A DNA stretch of 64,000 nt from the NCBI RefSeq assembly GCF_009647605.1, contig NZ_WJIF01000010.1:31348-95347 (forward strand), in the 5' to 3' direction. The notes under the pieces are model-generated. The model saw only the letters and a list, made by a program, of their open reading frames with translations. It ran no database searches and was not told the origin of the DNA. Origin of the DNA: Agromyces agglutinans. GTDB lineage: Bacteria > Actinomycetota > Actinomycetes > Actinomycetales > Microbacteriaceae. The position numbers were made by a program, and so were the translations under genes. Shown here in pieces: positions 23,115 through 30,847 of the stretch. The stretch's first letter is position 1, and the number at the start of each line of letters is the position of its first letter.

Positions 23115-24455
23115 TCACTTGAGGGTGAAGCCCTGCTCGCCCGCGTACTTCTCGAGCGAGGCCTGCAGGTCGTCGAGCGCCTGGTCGGAGCCCTTCTCAC
23201 CCTGCACCATCGCGAACAGCTGCTCGGTCAGCTGGTCGTACGCGTAGTTCTGGAACGGGCTGAACGTGAAGCCCTCGTAGCCGGCCGCGGCCTCGAGGAA
23301 GACGTCCTTGTTGATCTGCTGGCCGCCGAAGAACGGGTACTCGAGGTCGCGGAAGTAGTCGGACTCGAGGATCGGCTTCCACAGCGGGAACAGCGCGGCC
23401 TCCTCGATGCCGAGCTTCCACGCCTCCTCGGTGCCGAAGACCTCCTTGGCGACGACCGCGGCCGCCTCCTTGTCCTTCGCCTGGCTCGTCACCGCGAAGG
23501 TCGAGCCGCCCCAGTTGATCTGCACGGGGTTCGCGGCATCCCACTGCGGGACCGGAGCGGCGCGCCACACGGCGTCGCTGTCGGCGTCGGAGAGGCCGCC
23601 GAGGTAGCCGGGGCCCCACGCCGCGGCGACGTAGATCGCGTACGAGCCGTCGACGAGCTTGGTGTTGTAGTCGGCGGTGAAGGCGTCGTCGGTGGCGACG
23701 AGGCCCTTCTCGACGAGGTCGTTCCAGTACGCGAGCACCTTCTTCGAGCCCTCGTCGTTGACCTCGATGCCGATCTCGGTCGGGTTGGCGTTGTCGTACT
23801 CGAACGGCACCGAGCCGGCCTGGGCGAAGAGCGCCTGGTTGTAGGCGCGGCCGTTGGTCGGGAAGTCGGCGAGCACGCCGGGCGCGCCCGCGTCCTTCAG
23901 CGCCTGGGCCGCGGCGGCGAACTCGTCCCACGTGGTGGGCGCGGCGATGCCGTACTGGTCGAGGATGTCCTGGCGGTAGAGCATGCCCATGGGGCCGCCG
24001 TCGACGGGGATCGCGTAGACCGCGTCGCCCGAGGAGACGTCCTTCCACGCACCGGCGGTGTAGTCGGCCTCGACGTCGGCGGCGCCGTACTCGGAGAGGT
24101 CGACCAGCGCGTCGCGGATCGAGAAGCTCGAGAGGACCTCGGCCTCGAGCATGATCACGTCGGGTGCGCCCGAGCCCGCCTCGATCGCGGTCGAGAACTT
24201 GGTGTACTCGTCGTTGCCCTGGCCGGCGTTCGTCCAGCAGATCTGGACGTCGTCGTGGGACTCGTTGAACAGGTCGACGACCTGCTCGAACGCGGGGTAC
24301 CAGGCCCAGACGCTGACCTGGGTGGCATCGGCGTTCACGATCTTGTTCGTGCATTCGCTCGAAGCCGAGTCGCCGCCGTCGCCGGGCGCGCAACCGGTCA
24401 GGGCGGCGGCCGAGACGGCGGCCACCCCGGCGATTGCCAGGAGCTTGCTCTTCAT
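23115..24455 (-). CDS. Sugar ABC transporter substrate-binding lipoprotein (arabinose operon)
   Basis: A 446-residue CUT1 binding protein. Leader MKSKLLAIAG with lipobox LTGC (Cys 22) shows lipid anchoring. The mature part starts VSVWAWYPAFEQVVDLFNESHDDV and includes GPMGMLYRQDILDQYG and TWDEFAAAAQALKDAG, standard for cluster 1 receptors. First gene of the operon behind a LacI-controlled promoter. The ligand is inferred from the GH51 and GH43 genes downstream: arabino-oligosaccharides or L-arabinose. Confidence 0.9.
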   Translation of the reverse strand: MKSKLLAIAGVAAVSAAALTGCAPGDGGDSASSECTNKIVNADATQVSVWAWYPAFEQVVDLFNESHDDVQICWTNAGQGNDEYTKFSTAIEAGSGAPDVIMLEAEVLSSFSIRDALVDLSEYGAADVEADYTAGAWKDVSSGDAVYAIPVDGGPMGMLYRQDILDQYGIAAPTTWDEFAAAAQALKDAGAPGVLADFPTNGRAYNQALFAQAGSVPFEYDNANPTEIGIEVNDEGSKKVLAYWNDLVEKGLVATDDAFTADYNTKLVDGSYAIYVAAAWGPGYLGGLSDADSDAVWRAAPVPQWDAANPVQINWGGSTFAVTSQAKDKEAAAVVAKEVFGTEEAWKLGIEEAALFPLWKPILESDYFRDLEYPFFGGQQINKDVFLEAAAGYEGFTFSPFQNYAYDQLTEQLFAMVQGEKGSDQALDDLQASLEKYAGEQGFTLK

Positions 24456-24556
24456 CTGAGGTGCTCTTTCTCTCGCGGTGTTCGACACCGTTGTCTGCTG
24501 TGCGGAGGCCCCCGACCGCGGCGAGGGAGCAGACTCCCCGTCGAGATCGAGCGCTT

Positions 24557-24616
24557 TACAACGTTGTAGGTAAACGTTGTACGAGACATATTGGACTCGA
24601 CTCCGCACGCTGTCAA
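24557..24616 (-). promoter_or_regulatory. Arabinose operon promoter with two LacI-type operators
   Basis: On the minus strand, TTGACA (24611-24616) and CAATAT (24588-24593) are 17 bp apart. Just downstream lie the perfect palindrome TACAACGTTGTA (24557-24568) and a second site GTAAACGTTGTAC (24570-24582), 13 bp centre to centre, covering the start site. The same 12-mer precedes the lacI gene at 25807, so that regulator is the likely ligand. A perfect TTGACA is notable in DNA this GC-rich. Confidence 0.8.
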
Positions 24617-24667
24617 GTCGCGGCTTCCGGGCGTCCGGCGCCGGGCGCACGGGCGCGCGCGGGGACC

Positions 24668-24730
24668 GGATGCCGCGGCGCGGGCGACGAACGGATGCCA
24701 CGGCGCGGGCGACGAACGGATGCCACGGCG
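24668..24730. repeat. 25-bp tandem repeat, 2.5 copies
   Basis: GGATGCCRCGGCGCGGGCGA plus CGAAC repeats at 24668 and 24693, then a 13-base partial copy at 24718. Each unit starts with the heptamer that is abundant across the window. It lies between the lacI stop and the importer promoter, in the 308-bp gene-free stretch 24456-24763; the rest of that stretch is the promoter, operators and leader. Confidence 0.75.
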
Positions 24731-24763
24731 GCCCACGAGGCCGGCCACGAACTCAGGCGCGCG

Positions 24764-25786
24764 TCATCCGATCGCGGTGGACTCTCGCTCGACGACGCGG
24801 AACGGCACCTCGACCTCGCGCGGCGCCGGCCCGCCCTCGCCGGCGTTGATGCGCTCGACCAGGAACTCGACCGCGGTCTCGGCGATGAGCCGCCGTCCGG
24901 GGTCGATCGTCGAGAGCGTCGGCATCGTGTACCGGGTCTCGTCGAGGTCGTCGAAGCCGATGATGCGCACGTCGTGCGGCACGCGCAGCCCCGCCTCCTG
25001 CAGCACGCGCATCGCGCCGAGCGCCACGGCGTCGTTGAACGCGAAGACCGCGTCGAACTCGACCCCGGAATCGAGGATCTGCCGCATGAGCCGCGCCCCG
25101 TCGGAGCGGAACCAGGTGCCGCCCGGCGGCACGAGCCGCTCGTCGAAGGGCAGCCCCGCGGCCTCGAGCGCCTCGCGATAGCCGCGCAGCCGGAGCCCTG
25201 CCGATCCGATCACCTCGCCCTCGTGCGCGCCGAGCGCGGCGATGCGGGTCGACCCGCGTTCGATGAGGTGCTCGGTCGCGGCCCTCGCGGCCTCGACGTT
25301 CTGCATGGTCACGTGGTCGGTCGGCCCGCCGAAGATGCGCTCGCCGAGCAGCACGAGCGGCACGGGCGCCCGGCGGAGTTCGGCGACGTCCTCGTCGCGC
25401 AGGGCGAGCACGCTGTAGAGCACGCCGTCGACGCCGCGCTGGATCGCGGCCTCGACGACCTCGAGTTCGCCGGCCGGGCCCTGGTCGGCGCGGATCTGCT
25501 CGATCAGCACCGAGAGGCCGTGGGCCGCCGCGGCCGTCATGACGTCGTCGGCGAGCTCCGCGAAGTACACGTTGCGGAGGTCTGGCATGACGAGGCTGAT
25601 GAGTCCGGTGCGCCCGGAGCGCAGCAGCCGGGCCGCCCGGTTCGGCCGGTAGCCGGTCTCGGCGATCGCCTGTTCGACCTTCTCGCGGGTCGCCGGGCGG
25701 ATGTGCGGATAGTCGTTGATCACGTTCGAGACGGTCTTGATCGACACGCCGGCGAGCCGTGCGACGTCGTGGAGCGTCGATGCCAT
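24764..25786 (-). CDS. LacI-family repressor of the arabinose operon
   Basis: A 340-residue regulator: helix-turn-helix LHDVARLAGVSIKTVSNVIN at the start, hinge helix NRAARLLRSG, and a periplasmic-binding-like core with VFAFNDAVALGAMRVLQEAG and IIGFDDLDETRYTMP. SD GGGAGG precedes the ATG. The palindrome TACAACGTTGTA is 20 bp upstream of its own start and again at the importer promoter, which indicates autoregulation plus control of uptake and arabinan-degrading genes. Confidence 0.9.
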   Translation of the reverse strand: MASTLHDVARLAGVSIKTVSNVINDYPHIRPATREKVEQAIAETGYRPNRAARLLRSGRTGLISLVMPDLRNVYFAELADDVMTAAAAHGLSVLIEQIRADQGPAGELEVVEAAIQRGVDGVLYSVLALRDEDVAELRRAPVPLVLLGERIFGGPTDHVTMQNVEAARAATEHLIERGSTRIAALGAHEGEVIGSAGLRLRGYREALEAAGLPFDERLVPPGGTWFRSDGARLMRQILDSGVEFDAVFAFNDAVALGAMRVLQEAGLRVPHDVRIIGFDDLDETRYTMPTLSTIDPGRRLIAETAVEFLVERINAGEGGPAPREVEVPFRVVERESTAIG

Positions 25787-25806
25787 GGGTCCTCCCGCAC
25801 CAACTC

Positions 25807-25818
25807 TACAACGTTGTA
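25807..25818 (-). promoter_or_regulatory. Autoregulatory operator of the arabinose LacI gene
   Basis: TACAACGTTGTA, a perfect 12-bp palindrome identical to the first operator at 24557. CG at the centre is the LacI/GalR-family hallmark. Confidence 0.8.
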
Positions 25819-25837
25819 ACGATCCGGCAGGGCCGGG

Positions 25838-26641
25838 TCACCGCGCGCGCCGCGGCGGCGTCACATGCGCCTCGGCGCGCACGCGGTTGATCTCCGACCG
25901 CCATGCCGTCCACGCCAGTCGCTCGCGCTCGAGCGGCCCGGCGAGCGCGGCCCACACGAGCAGTGCGACGCCGGCGCCGACGAGGAACCCGCCGATCGTA
26001 TCGGTGAGCCAGTGCGCGCCGAGGTACGTGCGGCTGATCGCCATCAGCACCGTGTACGCCGCGCCGGCGACGAACACCCAGAAGCCGGGAGCGATCACGG
26101 CGAACGCCACCGCGATCGTCGCCGCGTTCGCCACGTGCCCCGACGGGAACGAGCCGAGGTCCGAGACCACCATGATGTCCTCGGGCCGCGCTCGGCCGAA
26201 CAGGTGCTTGAGCAGTTGCACGACCCCGGCGCTCGCCGCCGACGCGACGATGAAGTACAGCGCCCCCCACGGGCGCCGGCACGCGATGAGCACGATCGCC
26301 GCGAGCACGGGCACGACGAACACGCCGACGATGCCGCCGCCGAGCCAGTTCATGAGCAGCGCGAACACCTCGCCCATCGGCCCGCGAAGGGTCAGGATGT
26401 CCTCGGCCCACTCCTCGTCGAGCTCGACGAGCATGCCCGAACGCAGCACGACGAGCAGGCCGAGCACGGCGGCGATGCCCACCGCGACGGACCCGGCGAT
26501 GAGCGGCACGCGCCGCCCCATCGCGCGGGCGCGCTGCTCGCGCCGGACGGGATGCAGCGCACCGGCATCGCTCACGGACTCCGGTCCGCGAGTGGACTCG
26601 CCGGCCGAGGCATCCGTCACGTCGTCCTGGTCAGCCCCCAT
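25838..26641 (-). CDS. PAP2-family membrane phosphatase
   Basis: A 267-residue membrane protein with all three PAP2 motifs: KHLFGRARP, SFPSGH and SRTYLGAHWLTD. Six membrane segments follow a ~45-residue acidic/basic N-terminus. Such enzymes dephosphorylate lipid pyrophosphates such as undecaprenyl pyrophosphate, or phosphatidic acid. A TACGGT box six bases upstream of the ATG suggests a leaderless mRNA. The gene has no obvious link to sugar use; it separates the arabinose module from the exporter. Confidence 0.88.
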   Translation of the reverse strand: MGADQDDVTDASAGESTRGPESVSDAGALHPVRREQRARAMGRRVPLIAGSVAVGIAAVLGLLVVLRSGMLVELDEEWAEDILTLRGPMGEVFALLMNWLGGGIVGVFVVPVLAAIVLIACRRPWGALYFIVASAASAGVVQLLKHLFGRARPEDIMVVSDLGSFPSGHVANAATIAVAFAVIAPGFWVFVAGAAYTVLMAISRTYLGAHWLTDTIGGFLVGAGVALLVWAALAGPLERERLAWTAWRSEINRVRAEAHVTPPRRAR

Positions 26642-26647
26642 CCGACC

Positions 26648-26653
26648 ACCGTA
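26648..26653 (-). promoter_or_regulatory. -10 box of the PAP2 gene (leaderless)
   Basis: TACGGT on the minus strand is six bases before the ATG; no Shine-Dalgarno. Confidence 0.45.
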
Positions 26654-26750
26654 CCGAGCGTCGCGCGATCGCGGGCGATGCGCGCCGACGGTCGCGCGAC
26701 CGGTCGGTCGCGACGCGCGCCCTCGGTCGCGCGTCGCGCGCCCCGCCGCG

Positions 26751-28037
26751 TCAGTCGGCGAGCGGCGGCACCGTGCGCGGGCGGATCAGCGCCCACAGCG
26801 CGATGATCGCCACGGATGCCGCGAGCAGCATGACGAACGCCATCGGCACCGCGCTGCCCACGCCGAGCAGGCCGATCAGCGGCGAGATCACGCCGGCCAG
26901 GCCGAAGTTCAGCGCGCCCAGCAGCGACGCGGCGGTGCCGGCCTCCGAGCCGTGGCTCGCGAGCGCGAGCACCTGGACCGCCGGGAACGAGAAGCCGCAC
27001 GCGAGGATGAAGAACCACAGCGGGATCGCGGTGCCCCAGAACCCGGCGCCCGCCGAGTCCAGGCCGATGATGGTCGCCGCCATCACGAAGTGCACGATCG
27101 TCGTGACGGCCAGGATCCACTGCGGCGGCACCGGGCCGCGCATCAGCCGCGAGCTCGTCTGCACGCCGATGATGACGCCGATCGAGTTGACCGCGAACAG
27201 CAGGCCGTACTCCTGCGCGTTGAAGGCGTAGACCTCCTGGAACAGGAACGACGACGTCGACAGGTAGCCGAAGAGCCCCGTGAACGTCATGCCGCCGACG
27301 ATCGCCGCGCCGAGGTAGACACGGTCGCGGAACAGCGCCGCGTACCGCGAGCGCATGGTCGAGTGGCCCGCGACGTGACGGCGTGCGGGCGGCAGCGTCT
27401 CGACGATGAAGAAGGCGACGGCGAGCACGACGACCGCGCCGTAGGCCGCGAGCACCCAGAAGATGCCCCGCCAGTCCATGACGCCGAGCAGCTGCGACCC
27501 GATGACGGGCGCGAGCACGGGCGCGAGGCCGTTGACCAGCGCGAGGCGCGAGAGCATGCGCACGAGCGGCTTGCCGCCGAAGAGGTCGCGCACCATCGCC
27601 ATGGCAACGACGCCGCCCGCGGCCGCGCCGAAGCCCTGGAGCAGGCGGAACACCGAGAGCCACACGATGTCGGGCGCGAACGCCGCACCGACGGATGCCA
27701 CGATGTGCAGGATCGTGGCGAGGATGAGGGGCAGTCGGCGACCGACCTTGTCGCTCCACGGGCCCACGATGAGCTGGCCGAAGCCGAAGCCGATCATCGT
27801 GCCCGTGAGGGTCAGCTGCACGGCCGACGCCGAGACGCCCAGCTCGTCCTGCAGCACCGGGAATGCCGGCAGGTAGAGGTCGACCGTGAACGGCCCGAGT
27901 GCGGTCAGCGCGCCGAGCACGAGCACGTAGACGAGCCGCTGGCGGCTGCTCAGCGCGTCGCCGGGGTGCGCCGTGACGACGGGCGTCGAGCGGGTGTCGT
28001 CGGGCCGGATGATGGGGATGGAGCTGGTTGCGGACAC
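26751..28037 (-). CDS. MFS multidrug exporter, Bcr/CflA type
   Basis: A 428-residue, 12-helix proton antiporter. Motif A GPWSDKVGRRLPLI, motif C-like LVNGLAPVLAPVIGSQLL and the opening LVLGALTALGPFTVDLYLPAFP identify the Bcr/CflA subfamily (DHA1). The GTG start is chosen because TAGGAAG lies four bases before it and the frame matches. The gene has a long leader with its own promoter, a perfect palindrome and a hairpin, so expression is probably induced by a substrate. Confidence 0.9.
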   Translation of the reverse strand: MSATSSIPIIRPDDTRSTPVVTAHPGDALSSRQRLVYVLVLGALTALGPFTVDLYLPAFPVLQDELGVSASAVQLTLTGTMIGFGFGQLIVGPWSDKVGRRLPLILATILHIVASVGAAFAPDIVWLSVFRLLQGFGAAAGGVVAMAMVRDLFGGKPLVRMLSRLALVNGLAPVLAPVIGSQLLGVMDWRGIFWVLAAYGAVVVLAVAFFIVETLPPARRHVAGHSTMRSRYAALFRDRVYLGAAIVGGMTFTGLFGYLSTSSFLFQEVYAFNAQEYGLLFAVNSIGVIIGVQTSSRLMRGPVPPQWILAVTTIVHFVMAATIIGLDSAGAGFWGTAIPLWFFILACGFSFPAVQVLALASHGSEAGTAASLLGALNFGLAGVISPLIGLLGVGSAVPMAFVMLLAASVAIIALWALIRPRTVPPLAD

Positions 28038-28101
28038 AGAACTTCCTACGGGCGTGCGCGAGCGGATGCGGGATGGGCGCTCGCCGTCGCGCGCCGCATG
28101 G

Positions 28102-28134
28102 GAACGGCGGCGTCGCGAGGACGCCGCCGGGTTC
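28102..28134 (-). other. Hairpin in the leader of the MFS exporter gene
   Basis: GGCGGCGTC and GACGCCGCC form a perfect 9-bp stem with a five-base loop; flanking GAAC and GTTC can extend it past a bulge. It lies between the presumed promoter and the GTG start. It could instead serve as a terminator for the ROK gene upstream. Confidence 0.45.
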
Positions 28135-28154
28135 GATGAGCCGGTGGAGCGGGC

Positions 28155-28183
28155 TCGAATCGATTCGACTGGCATCCAGTGTA
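28155..28183 (-). promoter_or_regulatory. Presumed MFS promoter with palindromic operator
   Basis: On the minus strand TACACT (28178-28183) is followed by the perfect 14-bp palindrome TCGAATCGATTCGA (28155-28168), which would cover the transcription start. A weak TTGCGA lies 19 bp upstream of the -10. The regulator is not identified. Confidence 0.45.
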
Positions 28184-28220
28184 CCGCGCGGGCACCTGCT
28201 CTTCGCAACGGGCCGGTCGC

Positions 28221-29408
28221 TCAGGCGACCGGGCCGTCGCCGATCGGGTCGGCCAGGAGGTCCGCGAACGCGGCCTCCGCGGCGCCGATGAGCAGTCGAT
28301 CCTCGCCCAGGGCCGCGACCCGCAGGTCGAGCTCCTCGACCGCGGCCGGCATGGCCTGCGCGGCGACGGCGTCGCGCAGCGCGTCGGGGTCCTGCTCGGC
28401 GATCGTGGCGAGGAACCCGCCGAGGATCACGACCGACGGGTTCAGCACGTTCACCGCGTTGGCGAGCGCCGTGCCGAGGATGCGCCGCTGGCGCGCCAGC
28501 TCGTCGGCAACGGCGGGCGAGCCGGTCGCGACGATCGCCGCCGCGAGCGTGGGCTCATCGGCCAGCCGGAGGCCCACGACGTCGAGGAGGCGGCGCCGGC
28601 TCACCTCATCCTCGAGCACACCGCCCGGCGCGCGGCGGTCGCCGGGGGCGTCGATGCCGGGGCGGTTCTGGCCGAACTCCCCCGCGTACCCGCCGACGCC
28701 GCCGACGGGGCGGCCGTGCACGATCAGCCCGCCGCCGATGCCGCTGGCACCGCCGTTGAGGTAGACGAGATCGTCGACGCCGCGCCCGGCGCCGAAGAGG
28801 TGCTCGGCGATCGCGCCGAGGCTCGCATCGTTGCCCACCGCGGCGGGCAGGCCCGTGGCCTCCTCGACGAGGGCGCGGAGCGGGGCATCCGCCCACTCGA
28901 GGTGCGGCGCGAGCCGCACGAGCCCGTCGGACGCGCGGACGAGGCCCGGCACGGCGAGGCCGACGGCGACGAGCCGTGCGTCGCCGAGGCCCGCGTCGCC
29001 GGCGCCGCGCCACCGTTCGACGACCTCCCGCACCAGGGCAGCGGTCTGCTCGGGGCTCACCACCTCGTCGGTCTCGACGCGCTCGCGCACGGCGATGGTG
29101 CCGTCGAGCCCGACGGCGGCGATGGTGACGGCGTCGACCTCGGGGTTCACGGCGATCGCGAGCACGCCCGGGTGCGCGGCGATCACGGGCGACGGGCGGC
29201 CGACACGGTTGGTCGGGTCGGGCGCGCGCTCCTCGACGAGGCCGAGGTCGGCGAGCTCGGCCGCGAGCGACGCGACCGTCGAGCGGTTCAGGCCGGTGGC
29301 CGCGGTGAGCCGGGCACGCGACATCGGCCCCTCGAGGTGCACGAGTCCGAGGAGTTTCGAGAGGTTTCGACGGTGCACGCCGTCGAAGGTGCCGGGCCGG
29401 TCTGTCAC
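28221..29408 (-). CDS. ROK-family transcriptional regulator (XylR-like)
   Basis: A 395-residue protein with an N-terminal winged helix (RNLSKLLGLVHLEGPMSRARLTAATGLNRSTV) and a ROK sugar-kinase-like domain. The usual zinc motif CxCGxxGC is replaced by RAPGGVLEDE, and the catalytic DxGxT region is weak, so it is a regulator rather than a kinase. It is divergent from the xylose-type importer, which it probably represses. GTG is taken as start because TAGAGT is six bases upstream (leaderless). Confidence 0.87.
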   Translation of the reverse strand: MTDRPGTFDGVHRRNLSKLLGLVHLEGPMSRARLTAATGLNRSTVASLAAELADLGLVEERAPDPTNRVGRPSPVIAAHPGVLAIAVNPEVDAVTIAAVGLDGTIAVRERVETDEVVSPEQTAALVREVVERWRGAGDAGLGDARLVAVGLAVPGLVRASDGLVRLAPHLEWADAPLRALVEEATGLPAAVGNDASLGAIAEHLFGAGRGVDDLVYLNGGASGIGGGLIVHGRPVGGVGGYAGEFGQNRPGIDAPGDRRAPGGVLEDEVSRRRLLDVVGLRLADEPTLAAAIVATGSPAVADELARQRRILGTALANAVNVLNPSVVILGGFLATIAEQDPDALRDAVAAQAMPAAVEELDLRVAALGEDRLLIGAAEAAFADLLADPIGDGPVA

Positions 29409-29414
29409 GCTGCC

Positions 29415-29420
29415 ACTCTA
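29415..29420 (-). promoter_or_regulatory. -10 box of the ROK gene (leaderless, GTG start)
   Basis: TAGAGT on the minus strand is six bases before GTG; no Shine-Dalgarno. Confidence 0.5.
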
Positions 29421-29468
29421 GGTTTCCGCGGGTCGCGAGGCATCGGCGCCGCGCCGAATTTGTTGCGC

Positions 29469-29534
29469 TTGACGGCAAATCGCCGCGCACGTATATTCGA
29501 GACGTCCAGATCACTTTCGACGTGGAAGTCGAAA
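29469..29534 (+). promoter_or_regulatory. Promoter and inverted repeat of the xylose-type importer operon
   Basis: TTGACG (29469-29474) and TATATT (29492-29497) are spaced by 17 bp. Downstream, TTTCGAC (29515-29521) and GTCGAAA (29528-29534) form an inverted repeat with a six-base spacer. An upstream ATTTGTTG overlapping the -35 region also occurs, inverted, in the xylA promoter. Likely ROK target. Confidence 0.75.
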
Positions 29535-29552
29535 CTTTCGAGAGGTTCAACG

Positions 29553-30845
29553 ATGAACAGACGCAGCACCAGGCTCGTCGCCCTGGGAGTGACCGCCGGG
29601 CTGACGGCGCTCACGCTCGCCGGCTGCAGCCCGTCGGGCGACGGCGGCGACGGCGACGGCGACGTCACGCTCACGTGGTGGCACAACGCCACCTCGGGCC
29701 CGCTCCCCGACGTCTGGGAGGAGGTGGCGACCGAGTTCGAGGAGGCGCACCCCGGCATCAACGTCGAGCAGACCGGCTACCAGAACGAGGAGCTCCAGCG
29801 CACGCTGATCCCGAACGCCCTCGCGGCGGGCGACCCGCCCGACCTCTTCCAGGTCTGGCCCGGCGGCGAGCTGCGCGACCAGGTCGCCAACGACTACCTC
29901 ATGCCCCTCGACGACGTGCTCGGCGACACGATCGACAGCGTCGGCGCGACCGCCACCCCGTGGCAGGTCGACGGCGAGACCTACGGCATCCCCTTCACGT
30001 TCGGCATCGAGGGCTTCTGGTACAACACCGACCTGTTCGAGCAGGCCGGTTTCACCGAGGCCCCCGCGACCCTCGACGACCTCAACGCCGCGGTCGAGCA
30101 GCTCCGCTCCACGGGCGCTGCGCCCATCGCCGTCGGCGCGGGCGACAAGTGGCCCGCCGCGCACTGGTGGTACCAGTTCGCGCTCCACTCCTGCTCGCCC
30201 GAGACGCTGAAGGCGGCGGAGGCCGAGTTCGACTTCAGCGACGAGTGCTGGGTCGAGGCCGGCGAGCAGCTCCAGACCTTCATCGGCACCGAACCCTTCC
30301 AGGAGGGCTTCCTCGGCACGCCCGCCCAGCAGGGCGCCGGCAGCTCGGCGGGCCTCGTCGCCAACGGCCAGGCCGCGATGGAGCTCATGGGCCACTGGAA
30401 CGCCGGCACGATCGGCGGGCTGACCCCTGACCAGCAGGTCCCCGAGTTCCTCGGCTGGTTCCCCTTCCCGGCCATCCCCGGTGCCGACGGCGACCCCACG
30501 TCGACCCTCGGCGGCGGTGACGGCTTCGGATGCTCCGCCGACGCGCCGCCGGAGTGCGCCGAACTGCTCGAGTACATCATGAGCGAAGAGGTCCAGAAGA
30601 AGTTCGCGGCGTCCGGCTCGGGCATCCCGACCGTGCCCGCAGCGCTCGACGCCCTCGAGGACCCGAACCTGAAGCTCGTCGCCGACGGGCTCGCCAACTC
30701 GTCGTACGTGCAGCTGTGGTTCGACACCGCGTTCGGCACCACCGTCGGCAACGCGATGAACGAGGGCATCGTGAACCTCTTCGCCGGCGCCGGCACCCCC
30801 GAGGACATCGTCACGAAGATGCAAGCCGCGGCGGACACCCTCTAG
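29553..30845 (+). CDS. Sugar ABC transporter substrate-binding lipoprotein (xylan module)
   Basis: A 430-residue CUT1 receptor. Lipobox LAGC (Cys 25) follows a basic, hydrophobic leader. The mature part reads VTLTWWHNATSGPLPDVWEEVATEFE and DPPDLFQVWPGGEL, with GFWYNTDLFEQAGF, as in receptors for xylo-oligosaccharides and cellobiose. An internal pair of cysteines, HSCSP and DECW, may form a disulfide. First gene of the operon, AGAGG in front. The first permease starts two bases after the stop codon. Confidence 0.9.
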   Translation: MNRRSTRLVALGVTAGLTALTLAGCSPSGDGGDGDGDVTLTWWHNATSGPLPDVWEEVATEFEEAHPGINVEQTGYQNEELQRTLIPNALAAGDPPDLFQVWPGGELRDQVANDYLMPLDDVLGDTIDSVGATATPWQVDGETYGIPFTFGIEGFWYNTDLFEQAGFTEAPATLDDLNAAVEQLRSTGAAPIAVGAGDKWPAAHWWYQFALHSCSPETLKAAEAEFDFSDECWVEAGEQLQTFIGTEPFQEGFLGTPAQQGAGSSAGLVANGQAAMELMGHWNAGTIGGLTPDQQVPEFLGWFPFPAIPGADGDPTSTLGGGDGFGCSADAPPECAELLEYIMSEEVQKKFAASGSGIPTVPAALDALEDPNLKLVADGLANSSYVQLWFDTAFGTTVGNAMNEGIVNLFAGAGTPEDIVTKMQAAADTL

Positions 30846-30847
30846 TC

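Noticed and set aside
26690..26750. Repeated GGTCGCGCGACC-like palindromes between the PAP2 and MFS genes as a binding array
   Set aside because: In such GC-rich sequence CG-alternating palindromes arise easily; the stretch is short and may just be the MFS terminator.
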